Below, piece after piece: positions 1 through 10,777 of a stretch of 64,000 nt of DNA. The notes below the pieces were generated by a model, which saw nothing but the letters and a program-made list of their open reading frames with translations, had not been told where the DNA came from and did no database searches. The number at the start of each line of letters is the position of its first letter. Position 1 is the first letter of the stretch. This DNA comes from Pseudoscleropodium purum (taxonomy: Eukaryota; Streptophyta; Bryopsida; Hypnales; Brachytheciaceae): contig OZ017799.1 in assembly GCA_963969395.1 (NCBI GenBank), positions 9,984,501 to 10,048,500 on the forward strand, read 5' to 3'. The translations under genes and the position numbers were made by a program.

Positions 1-130
1 TTCGGTCTCTTGCAGGCGGATCCACTCCAAAAAAACAAAAAATCCTCCTCATGCATGACAATTCACTACGTACGCATCCCAAACCAAAGAAGAATCCTAA
101 CCCTCAACCCTGAAAATTTTAAGCACGCAC

Positions 131-373
131 CTTTCCTTCCATGACTGCAACACAGGAGTTGGTGGTTCCCAAATCGATCCCGATGACATCGCTACCAGCG
201 CCGCCCTTGGAACTATAAAGTGCGCGTCCCGTTAAGCGATCCGTCAGGCGGTGCAACAGCGGTGATCCCTGCAGCACTGGAGAAGGAGAAGGAGAAGGGG
301 CGATTTGCGCCAATGATCGGTGCTGCTGCTGCAGGAGCGACAGAGTTCGACGCCATGGCACACGAGACGCCAT
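131..373 (-). CDS. Mitochondrial HSP70 (DnaK-type chaperone), first exon only
   Basis: This is the first coding exon of a mitochondrial-matrix HSP70, the ATP-dependent chaperone that pulls in and folds imported proteins. I start at the ATG at 373 (MASRVPW...), because the open frame upstream has only a non-ATG codon. Residues 1 to about 58 are rich in Arg, Ser and Leu and look like a mitochondrial presequence. The mature domain then opens with VIGIDLGTTNSCVAVMEGK, the phosphate-1 loop of the actin-like ATPase; the SCVAVMEGK wording matches mitochondrial rather than plastid HSP70s. The exon has 81 codons and ends at AAG followed by a GTGCGT donor (130 and below). The remaining ATPase domain and the substrate-binding domain lie beyond the left edge. 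About 280 bp upstream (374-656) have raised GC and probably hold the 5'UTR and promoter. The family is certain; organelle assignment is strong but inferred. Confidence 0.9.
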
Positions 374-656
374 TGAATGGCACAACGCTAGCGCCTATAC
401 TTTCTCAGTGTTGACAAACACAGAAACAAAACTTCTGATGCAGCGATGTCCTTGAAGAAGGCGGCAGCAGCACAGCTACACGGCGATGGCGATCAAAGAG
501 AATTGGGCATGGGGTGCTCTGGAGAATTTGTGCGGGGGTTAGGGTTTTAGCGGTGCCTCTTGGGAACAGAAAGGGGAACAGAGAGGGGAGCTCTGTGGAG
601 AACGCTAGAGCTTTCTGGAGGCTTCCGAGCGACGGGGCACAATACTTGCGGTCCAC

Positions 657-3600
657 GTTCTGTTCTCATTTAGTTGGTGCATCTCCACCGCACGCCATAA
701 ACTTTTTGTCTTTTAATTCACACAATTTATTTAAAATTCATATTAAATTAGAAATCAAGATCACTGTTATTATTTTCTGAAGAATTACAAATGTGAGAAA
801 AATTATGATTTGAACATTTGACAACCAAAATACAACTATCTTACAAATACTGAAATTTAGAAAAAAAATTTAGTGACTATGAAATGCCTACAACAAAATA
901 GTGAAATGAGGTTGCCTCTCACTAATTTTTTAACATTTGACACTATTTACATATTAGCTATTACTATATAAGAATGTACTTTTTTGAATTAGGTCTTGTT
1001 ATAGGTGGAATTTTTGAACTTCTATGTGTACAAACTCATGAAAATATTTGTAAAAATATGTATTGACTTTGATGGCTTGTAAAATAACTTTCTTGGGATA
1101 AGGCAACTTAATTATTCAAGCAACCTAATTTCACTATTTAATATAGTGTATAGTTTTTTGCTACCTTCCTAAACCATTTTTCACTAATGCCTTAGTTTTT
1201 GTTAGGTCTTGTTGACAATTGACATAGAATTCCAAATTTTGTACAAATGTATTTTAAGACAATTGTTGTAAAATAGGTCTCCAAAAAAAATCTAAATAAT
1301 TTATAGTTTCTTTCTTATTTAATGATGAGTAGAAATCAAATTTGAGATTCATTTAAGGTTCATACTTTTGTGTTATATTTGCATTCTAGGTTGGTTTTTA
1401 ATTTCTTGAATTTTTTTAATTATGCAAAGAAAATTAAACTATATGTAATTCAAATAAGTACCCTATATACTATATCAATTTGTTCTATTAGTGTGAGTGA
1501 CACTAATTAATCAAAGTGATACTATTTATAAAATAATGAAATTAGTGTCAGCTAAAATAATACAATATTGTATTAATTTCTATAAAAGAAAAAACATTTT
1601 AGCAACATTAATTTTCCACCTTCAATAAAGGTTGATTCCCATTTAGTGGTTGCAAACACCATGTGCTTAAAGATAAAACCTCTATATTAGAATGGAATAA
1701 TTTTTTATTATGGGAGTTCAAGTCCAAAACTAAAGTGATTATTTCTTAATTACATGTAGTTCCCACATCATCCATACTTTATTCAACCATTCCGAGGGCT
1801 CCCATGTCCCCTGCACATCCAATTACTGTCACCAAAGGTCATTTATGGCCAAAAATAATCAAAATTCCAAACTTTGAATGATTTTAAAAATTAACAAATC
1901 ACTTTGTCAAATTCAAGGAGAATGAATTGTATAGAAAATTCAAATATTAGAAAAGATTTTCCTACCACTCAATGCCAACACCATGTGTCCAATGGGTGGA
2001 GAGATTGGTTTTGTAAAGAAATCCATTGTCCGCTATGAATTCTCAAAGAGTAGGTAGGGTAATTTGAAAATGAGAGCTGGACCACTCATTGTCAAAATGC
2101 AAGAATTGTGTTCAATGTAGAACTTTAGACCTCATGTAGGCATAGTTGAATAATTTTTTCAAGAAACTTTGAACTCTAAAACTTTTGAAATCAATCTCGA
2201 TTTCATCTTTAAAAATATGTTTGAGATTCCAATTAAAAATTAGAGGCAAAATACATAGAGCAGTTGAGAGGAACATTTTTTTTGAAATTTTCAAACATCC
2301 TCTCTGAATTTTGTCCCTGATTTTTTATTAGAGGCTCATAATCTCAAATGGGTGGCATGGTCCTAATATGGAGGGCCCCAAAGATCCAATCATAGACCTT
2401 ATACAAAAATTGGGTAATAAATTATGAAAATGCAATTAGTGAGACTGCAACAAAGAGCTTCAATAGAGAATTGACTCCAAATCAGTCCATTCTATAAGCC
2501 AAAGAATGCAAAGAAGACTTCAAATGCTTGTCGACATTTTCCAAGAAATCCTTGAAAGTCTGTTTGTCTTCCTGAATAGTAGGTGCAATCAATAAATCTT
2601 GGGTTTAGATTTGTAGGACTACCCATACCAAGATCGTGCCAAAATGTTTTTTGGAAATAGAAGTTAGATTGTTTTTCCAAGTTCCATAGTTCAAAGTTTC
2701 TTGAAAAAAGTTATTCTATTATGCCAAATTAAGGTCTAAAGTTCTACATTGAACACAATTTTTACTCTTGATTTAATTAAGTTTGAGTAGTTAAGCTTTT
2801 ACTAATCCTAATTTATATATCCCACATAGGTTGTGTTACCTTCCATCACCCCACTTGTGTAAAGAGATTACCTATACAATCATATAATTATACTCTTACC
2901 AATAGAGAGTTATAAATTTATGTGAGGTAATTACTAAGAAATTTCAATATTCTTATTTTTTTAAATTAGGTTACACTAATTTTTGCCTTGGGCAACTACT
3001 ATTCTTACATAATGGACTATCAACCAAGCATGTTAACAAAGCAATTGTTAATTGTTGAAATCTTTATTTTGAGAAGATTTTCAAGTTTGTGTTACGAACT
3101 ATTTTCGCTATGGTGGGCCAATAATAGAAAAGTAATTAATGGCTATACAAGCACTTTCATATCCATGCCACCTTAGTTGTTATGTAGGTTCAATAGATAG
3201 CTAGGCACTCAAGTGGGAATGCACGACAATTTACAACTGATTTTATGCCACTATGAAGCCAAGTAGAAACATACGTTAATAGAAACAAATCAACATACAT
3301 GGCCCAACATATTTGATTTTAAAAATTGAAGCAAATTATATGACTACTTGGAATAAATGTAATCTATTCTAATAAATAATTGAACATGATCAAAACTTTA
3401 CAAAGTTGCATTAAATAGATTATCTATTATTGTAATTGAAGCCTTACATCATTAGTTCTATTAAGAATCTCCAAAGGTAACTCAAACAAGTATAATCTAA
3501 TTAGGAATTTGTTATATTTAACATCTTTTTAGATACTTTAGTGGCTATGATTTTAATGTTGGTAGGATGGATTTTAAATGGCTTATACTAATCAACACTC

Positions 3601-4914
3601 CAAAAATATTGAAATATTTGTAGCTTAAAGAAACTAGTACTTGTAAAAAATTTAAACATTTGAAACAAAGTTTTGAAATCAAAACAATGGAATGGATATG
3701 ATAATTTTCTAATTATTTACAATAATGATATTCTTTGGATTTTAAATTTTTTTTCAAACTATAAATTACATTATACATTGAAGCTTTTATGTTTCCACTT
3801 TTGGATTCTATTCACATAATCATAGTACCATGGAATTGCTCCAAGTATTATTCCAATGTTGGAAAAATTAGGAAACATTATAGAGATATTTGCTCAAGGC
3901 TAAGATAAATGCATAACTTCATACAAAATTTGGTATCAAGTTTCAAACCTCATAATCTTCTTATACTATATTTGCACTAGTTAATGAATACCTTTAATAC
4001 AACTATAATATTACTTAGCCCATGAAGGACACAACCCCCATGACCAAGGTAGTCACTAAAATGCTTCAATATTATTGAACCAATAGATACATTCTTTGTT
4101 TCTACAACAAACAATGAAATCAATCATCGAACATTTTTGGTCCTCAACATCCTTCAAGGGTATGAACACCTCTAACAATAAGGTGAGTAAAGACAAACAA
4201 TGGTGATTTTACAACCTCTTACATAGTATAAGATCATCACCACCCTTCTTGCAAAATGCAGAGCCATCCATTTTGCAAGCCGGGTGGTGCACCCATTCAC
4301 CATTAACAAGCTAATGCAACTGCATACATGGAATTCAAAAATCGAGGAAGGGCCAATTTAGAGGCTCCGCCATCAAACAAAGGCTTGACACATCAAAGAA
4401 GCTTGAAACGAGTGCCACAGTAAGTGGAGAAGAACATCAGCAAGTGCCGGAGATCATGTCAAAGATTTTGTCATATTGAGTTATGCAAGCCATGAACAGG
4501 CCAAGCTCCAGCTAGCAAAACAACCCCCTTTTGCCAGCCATCGCGTTGTTTACCAGCCGGCTGTTAAACAAGTCATCCGGTTTGCAGGACGAATGGGGCA
4601 ATTTTGGCAACCTCCCTTACAAAGTCGTCCGTTTTGCAGGACAGGTGGGGATGCTCTAAGTCCCACCTGAGGGCAAATTTCATAAGGGATAATTATGATT
4701 ATCAGGTGCCCTCATTTTGAATTAAAATCCTAAGGCCAGGTCCTTACGAACTTGATTAGTCCCAAGTGAACTACTTTTCCATTCTTTTGCTTTCCATGCC
4801 TGTCTATTCTGAAGAATTTTGGTCCATATTCTGCAGACAAAGAGAAGAGATGATCTCCAGTGATTACTTCTGCTATCTTACAACCTGTCCACTAGGCATC
4901 TTCTAAAGTCTGCC
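657..4914. other. AT-rich intergenic DNA between HSP70 and SDR genes
   Basis: I see no coding exon here. The only clear structure is the 657-bp inverted-repeat element at 2104-2760. Positions 4220-4680 are less AT-rich and contain two similar short stretches (around 4577 and 4625, both with TTTGCAGGAC), which may be a worn small transposon. The rest is low-complexity AT sequence. Confidence 0.6.
2104..2760. mobile_element. 657-bp element with ~75-bp terminal inverted repeats, non-coding
   Basis: The left end (2104-2180, AATTGTGTTCAATGTAGAAC...) reappears as its reverse complement at 2685-2760, with a few mismatches and small gaps over about 75 bp. The interior has no convincing ORF. Long inverted ends on a short non-coding body are typical of a non-autonomous DNA transposon. 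I could not find a clean target duplication, so the superfamily is open; Mutator-like is one possibility. Confidence 0.65.
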
Positions 4915-6301
4915 TCAGGATCCAAATGTCTCAATCCAAGGCCTCATATCCATCTCATGTGTCCACGCAGTTCGTGGTTGCTGATGTAAATACCAATAGA
5001 GCTCTCCAACATCACGTGGATCAACCATTCCCTGATTTTCCAGCAATTTAGCAGAGTCCTTGATCAAGCCTTTTGTCCACTGGGTGTCAATGGGTCCATC
5101 CACAATGAGATGCGCAACATGGATGCCTTTGGGCCCAAGCTCCCGTGCCATGCTTTGCGCCAACGCTCGAAGACTAAACTTGGCTCCTATAGAAGTAAAC
5201 ATGTCGGCAAGCGGTAGTTATTACGGAAATTAAAGAGAAGAATGCATTAAGGTGACGACCGTGTAGGAATGTTTTTCATTTGCCAACAGGGTAGTTTGTT
5301 TCTGTATCCTAATTACGATGAAGACACGTAGGTATATAAGATCTTCGCAGCAAAAAACATTCGCAAGTACGATGCAGAAGTAAATCAACAATCAACAATC
5401 AATGGACAGCATACCTGCAAAAGCTGCGTAACCCGAGCCTCCACGTACACTAGCCGTTGCTCCCGTGAAGATTATGGTTCCGCGGCCACGGCCTACCATC
5501 CGCTTCGCCACCTCACGACCAGACAGAAACCCAGCATAGCTCGCCATTTCCCACACCTGGTGGCGCGAGCAATAATGATATAAGAAGATTATGGCTGTAA
5601 CTGGAACGGAGAGAGCAAGACTACACCATGAGTGAGTGATGAGAACAGCAGCAGGGGTAATCCCAATGCAAGAGAAACAACATCGAGAAGCGGGTTTTGT
5701 ATCAATCAATGAATTCGTACCTTGCGATAGACTCTAGATGTTGTGTCTAAGATGCTGAAATTCACGTTTGCACCAATGTTAAACACTAGCACTTCGATGT
5801 CACCAATGTCTTTTTCGATCTGCTCCACAAGGGCCACCACCTGGTCTACATGCATGATCATGGTCCCAAATTCAGGATGGACTTCAAGTCATGAGCTCTC
5901 ACAAGTCACAACTGAGTAAGTTACGCAGTGAAGGATCTTGAAGAGATGAAGATATCGCACAACTATCTGACCCTGCCACGCCTTCTCTTGCTCATTCGAG
6001 GGTTGTCCTAAACACAAACTGGAGAAGGGATACCTTCTTTTCGTGCATCAACTCCGAACGCATGAGCTTTGCCGCCATTCTGAATAATATCTTGCGCTAG
6101 CTGATCCAATTTATCCGCCTGCCTACGGACAAGGCAGGCAGTGTAACCTTCATTGGCAAACTTCTTTGCGATAGCACCTCCAGTAGCATCTCCAGCACCC
6201 ACAATGAGGATCACGCGCTCTCTCTCTTCAAGTTTCGCTTCATCACTATGCACCCCACTTCCATCTGCTTCACCCTCTTCTTTATCACTAATCTCTTCCA
6301 T
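4915..6301 (-). CDS. Short-chain dehydrogenase/reductase (SDR), Tyr-less subgroup; four exons
   Basis: Exons on the minus strand are 6301-6034, 5845-5721, 5556-5415 and 5186-4915, joined by GT-AG introns that keep frame and give 268 aa. The N-terminus (1-28) is acidic. The Rossmann fold starts at residue 29 with a modified glycine motif, VGAGDATGGAIA. An NIGAN segment (112-116) replaces the usual NNAG. The active-site region reads GATAS...GYAAFAGAK, so Phe177 occupies the place of the catalytic Tyr in YxxxK while Lys181 is kept. ALAQSMARELGPKGIHVAHL is typical of the family. I recall a conserved-domain subgroup of classical SDRs (SDR_c10) defined by exactly this Tyr-to-Phe change and odd glycine motif; I cannot check it here. 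It probably binds NAD(P), but its substrate is unknown. No targeting peptide is obvious. A degenerate tandem array lies just upstream. Confidence 0.88.
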
Positions 6302-6639
6302 AGGACGGAGTCTGTCTGAGCTTGAAACCTTATTTCATCCCGAGTACATTACTAAAAAACGCACCACACATCAATCAAAGCTCACTCAGAAAGGTTACAG
6401 CAGTTCTCACCAGCGGCGCTGGTGGGTGCGATCTCGTAACAGCGTCCACTCTGCTCCGTCAGCGTCGAGGTGGCAGAAGGTGACGCAAGTGGATGCAAAT
6501 GTCGCAGGATGCAGCTGATTCTTCTTGCTGCAAATCCATTTTCCATTTTCAAACGTGATGCTGATTCCTGTGAATCCAACGACAGGCCACACAGGTTCAA
6601 ACCTACAAATAAAACAAGTGTTCGCCCTCTTTCAAGTGT

Positions 6640-8220
6640 ACGGCCTCAGCCAGTTGAAAAGAGATCCTTCTCTAAGTGCATTTCGTGTCTGAAACCTTGA
6701 GTAAAAGTTGAGGAAGTAGAATAGAAGTATCAATCAGGTCCTTTCAAGTGAGTATGCTCTCTTATCCAAATTGCTAAACCTCCAGGCAGGAAGAGAAACA
6801 TTCTAGTTTGGTTAACCAAATGCAACCTCAACATCAGCAACGTCCAATGCACACAACAAGCTTCAAATATCGACTTCAACGTAGATACAAAGTATCCTGT
6901 ATGACTGTCCACATCTTCAAGTCTGCTCAATTGCATCCGTTCCTTCTCTGTTTTATAGCTCCTTCTTTGCCTTCAGCATGAATAACTTCCAATGTATGAC
7001 ACTTCCAAATATTGACTAGGAGTTCACTTCACTCCACACACAAAGTGTCATGTATGAATCCGTCTCTTCACATCTTACACTCCCCTTCAACTCTATACGA
7101 TCTATTTCTGTTTTGCAAAACCCCTTCCAAATTGCTAAACCCTCGGTGTTCTGAGAGAAAAGCACACTCAGTAGTTCTCTGCAGCAACAACCACCAATGT
7201 ATGCAGACTCGATACTAACCTTCAGTCAAAACAAAATATCATATAGCATACGGCCTTCTGCTCCCTTCACCTGTGTCTGTTCGATTCTCCACGCTGCTCA
7301 ACCCTGACTACTCAAGCCTTCAAACAGAGAGGAAGAAACAATAACAGCAGCTCGACATCAACATGAATAACTTCTACTGAATTCAGCTTCCAAAACCTTG
7401 ACTTGAACTCAGTCTGGAGAAAGTTTCAAATGTGAAAGTATCAATCTCTAAGATTCTCTAATCCCTTACGCTCTTCTATAGCAGCAAGAACGCTGCAACA
7501 GATACTGAAACTTGTACAGATAAAAAATTATACTGAAGATTGAAACTCATGATGAACAAGAAACCCAAATAACAACGCCTCCACATGAACAACCCCTATT
7601 TCGGCAGCTCCCAAAACTTGATTTCAACCCAGACGCAAAGCCTCGTGTACGATCAACCTCTTCAAAGTTGCTGCTCCCCTTGCAACTGCGTCTGCTCTAC
7701 CCACCAAATTGCCAAACCCTAGCAACAGAGACTAAAAACACCCTCAACAGCTTGACATGAACAACACCCGATATATGACATGCAACAAGTTCTGTTCCCT
7801 AAATTCACTCTGACCTCCATCTATCACACATGAATCAATCCATGCTAGTTCTTGAGCTACCTTTCAACTGAGCTGTTTCCAGCTCCAAATTGATAAACCC
7901 TAACTTCAGAAAGAAAATCTCCCTCAAAGCAGCTCCATAGGATCAGCAGCCAATGCCCCTTTGACTTCAACCGAAGCACAAAGTATCATTTAAGAATCGC
8001 TCTACTTGAGTTTTTCAGCCACCTTCCAACTCTATCCGGGCTTCCCTCCGAATCGCTAAACCCTAGTCGAGCAAACCTCCAATCAGGGAGACCACCCACA
8101 ACACCCACAACACCCACAACTCTCAGCATATGCAAAGAGCTTCAAAATTGGACTATCCTACAGACAACGGATCACATGTGAGGACTTCTGCTCTGAAATT
8201 CTCCTACTCCCTTGCAAAGG
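6640..8220. repeat. Old degenerate tandem array, roughly 160-200 bp units, ~8-9 copies
   Basis: A block reading roughly CCAAATTGCTAAACCCT recurs at about 6767, 7127, 7291 (worn), 7704, 7882 and 8048. A second block reading CAAAGTATCATGTATGAATC recurs at about 6889, 7042, 7231, 7636 and 7978. A third, CATGAATAACTTCC or a variant, lies at 6979, 7362, 7585 and 7757. The blocks keep the same order and spacings of about 155-205 bp, or multiples, so this is one tandem array that has diverged heavily. No ORF of note runs through it. It sits within 0.4 kb upstream of the SDR start codon and so covers its promoter or 5' leader. Positions 8092-8120 carry a small ACAACACCC microsatellite. Confidence 0.7.
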
Positions 8221-8249
8221 TTTACCTGGCAGTGGAGATTAAACGAACG

Positions 8250-8922
8250 GATGAGTATTTCACCCGCACTTCGCAAGGTGTTTTAGGGTGCTGATAATCT
8301 TGGTCAAGAGCACCTTCGACCAAATTCACGCAAACTGAGAATCGAGGGCTGATCGGTCAAACGATACAAGACCACATTCTCTGCGACGAATTCAATTCAA
8401 CAATATGGATGCTTGATGTTAGCCATTGGCAATTTTTCTCTAAATATGCGAGCCAGGATACTCAATTCATCATCAACGGACATAGTTCTTCAATCTAAAG
8501 TAGCTCTCCTTCAGGAAATTGGTGGTTTATGACGACGGGACTCTACGAAAGAATCGAGACACCAGAACATGGTTCACTAGTCTACAGCTCTTCTGGCCTT
8601 CTCCCAACAGAATGATGTGGAATATTTCACATCCCATTGGGAGATATGGGGGCAATATGGGGGCATGTGACATGAGGCATGAAAATGGTGAGAGGTTTAT
8701 CAAAGCAGTTAGTGAAAAAAAAGTACTTAAATGCAATGATAATAAAATAAAATAAAAATAATCAAAAGTAGTCAATAATGTTAGATGAATTTTGTGGAGA
8801 GGATAGAAGAGAGACTCTCTCAAGGTTATAGAATGTTATCATGACAACGAAACAAAGTCCGAGCTAATCACAAATCAAGTTATTTGCAAAGTTCAAGGAC
8901 TTGGTCATAGGTCCAACATTTC
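8250..8922. other. Intergenic stretch, nothing identified
   Basis: GC is moderate until about 8680 and then falls. ORFs on both strands overlap each other and match no recognisable domain. I see no gene or repeat here. Confidence 0.5.
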
Positions 8923-9158
8923 AAGGTTAATTTTTGAATGCCGAACGAGTGACCCTCAAAATCATCCTTTTTTTATTACCATGTGAATCACTAGCCTCTA
9001 AAATTGCAAAAGTAGTCATTGGAAGTCAAAATATTGTAAAAGATCTTCCTTTTCCAAAACAAATTTTGAGGATGAATAGTTGCACTTTTGTTCTATATAG
9101 TTTGATTCCCTGTCATCCCATGGACACAAAACGTCCACCTTAGCATTCAAGGGTTAAG
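8923..9158 (+). mobile_element. MITE family 'TTAACCCTTAAA', copy 1
   Basis: This ~236-bp block matches three other stretches in the window (13072-13305 and 33653-33881 inverted; 52560-52797 direct). Shared landmarks in order are GTGACCCTCAAAATCATC, GTGAATCACTAGCCTC, AGTCATTGGAAGTCAA and GGATGAATAGTTGCAC. The ends are short inverted repeats related to CTTAACCCTTAAA, best preserved in copy 3; here the inner end is TTCAAGGGTTAAG. There is no ORF, so it is a non-autonomous element. Confidence 0.75.
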
Positions 9159-9159
9159 T

Positions 9160-10530
9160 TACACCTATTAGACAATTAATCCTTAAAGCCCTAAACATGC
9201 TTTTTTGAAAACATGGTATTTTGGGGCAACTCACTATGAACAAAGATTTTAATTTTCTTTCTTTGAATTTTCACATAATATGTGCCTCAAGAGTAGCTTT
9301 AAAGCCCAACAAGTGTTATAACTTTTAACTACATGGTTGAAAAGTTATTACATGATATGTAGTTTTTAGTGAAGTGTGGACAACCCAAAAAATTCTTAAA
9401 AAATCACTTTTTTTAAATAAAAAAATTTGAAATTGGTTTCTAGATTTATATCTTCGCTAAAAGATATGAATTATTCTATCTTGACTAATGAGATGAATGT
9501 TATGAGGAGTTTTAGTTTGCGGGCACTTATAAAATCTCTACTCTAAAAAAACTTTGAAGTCCTTTATTTAACTCAAATATGAATTTTTTTGAAAAAAAAT
9601 TAAAAGATTGGGTGTAAATTGTTTATTACAAAATTACAACCATTGGTATTGGAATTTTTCAATTCCATAATTAAATTCTCAACAATTTAGTATTTTGAAG
9701 CATTCTCTACTTCTTTCTACCTACTATTTTTTCCTATATGTTGAACAATTTTAAATGATCTAAAAATTTTCAAGCATGTAGCCAATTTGCCTTGAAGAAT
9801 TAATTCAAAGAGTAACCAACATTTTGGACATTTTTTCATACAAATATGACCTTATGAATGGCAGCTACTTGGTTTTTCATAGGGCCCAAAAAATTAATTT
9901 TGTCAATTTAAATGCTACTATCTTGCAATCTACACAATATAAAATTCTAAAAAATTTTCCACATCTTCTCAAAACAATGTAATACAAAAGCCTATGGTTA
10001 CATGCGTCTAAAATTTTTTTTCTAAAATTTGAAATTTGTACTAAAAATGGCAATTTGGGAGCCTTTTGGATGAAAACATAGTAAAAAACTTTAGGGGTTA
10101 ATATCTAAAGTAACCTTACAAGGTTAAATCCTAGAAAATATACCCAAAGTCTTATGAATTTCATGATGCAAATTGTGAATTCAAGGGACCACAAAAATTA
10201 TGTTTTTTCAAAATTTATGGAGATGAAATAAATAATTTTTGAAGATATGTTGTTTAGAAATTGTTCATTTTAACCCTTAAAGAATGTTGAAGATGTTTTT
10301 TTTGTCCTTTGAATGATTTCAAGTGGAACTCTAGAATAAAAAAATTATTTTTTTTTCCAATTTTTTTTGGAAAGGGGGTGCTTGAATGCATTTTTATTGA
10401 ATGGTATTTCATATTCCTTCATTACAAAATTCCTGACTTTTCTAAAGAAGAAGATTGGTTTAGTGTATAGGCCACCTTTGTGGTATATTTTGGCCAATTT
10501 TTAATCTTTACTCTTGATTTGAATTTTAGT
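9160..10530. repeat. Dispersed AT-rich repeat, also present rearranged at 47.3-49.2 kb
   Basis: Positions about 9170-10100 match the reverse complement of about 47280-48260; shared wording includes CCTAAACATGCTTTTTTGA, TTTTCACATAATATGTGCC and GCAATCTACACAATATA. Positions about 10270-10530 match 48960-49220 in direct orientation (GATGATTTCAAG, TTGAATGG, GTGTATTTTGGCAATTTTT). No reading frame survives. It is probably non-coding body sequence of an old transposon or retrotransposon derivative. Confidence 0.6.
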
Positions 10531-10544
10531 CATAAAAATTATAC

Positions 10545-10777
10545 ACTAGTAGAATCCTGCATTTATTTAGACAATAGACATAGGTTGTTTAACTTGACGT
10601 TGTTTACTTGCATGTTCAATGTAGCAACACTATGTTTTGTTGTCATTGAAAATGTTATAGTGAACATTAGTAGATGTCAATGTTGACAAAAAAAACATGG
10701 GGTTGCTACATTGAATGCACAAGTAAACGGTGTCAAGTTAGACAACCCATGTCTAAATAAACACGGGATTTTACTAG
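10545..10777. mobile_element. Fold-back MITE, ~100-bp arms
   Basis: The left arm (10545 to about 10647, starting CTAGTAGAATCC) and the right arm (about 10682-10777, ending GGATTTTACTAG) are reverse complements over about 100 bp. Both carry TTTATTTAGACA, TAACTTGAC and TTCAATGTAGCAAC. The spacer is only about 35 bp. A transcript would fold into one long hairpin. It lies next to the dispersed repeat ending at about 10530. No target duplication is certain. Confidence 0.8.
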
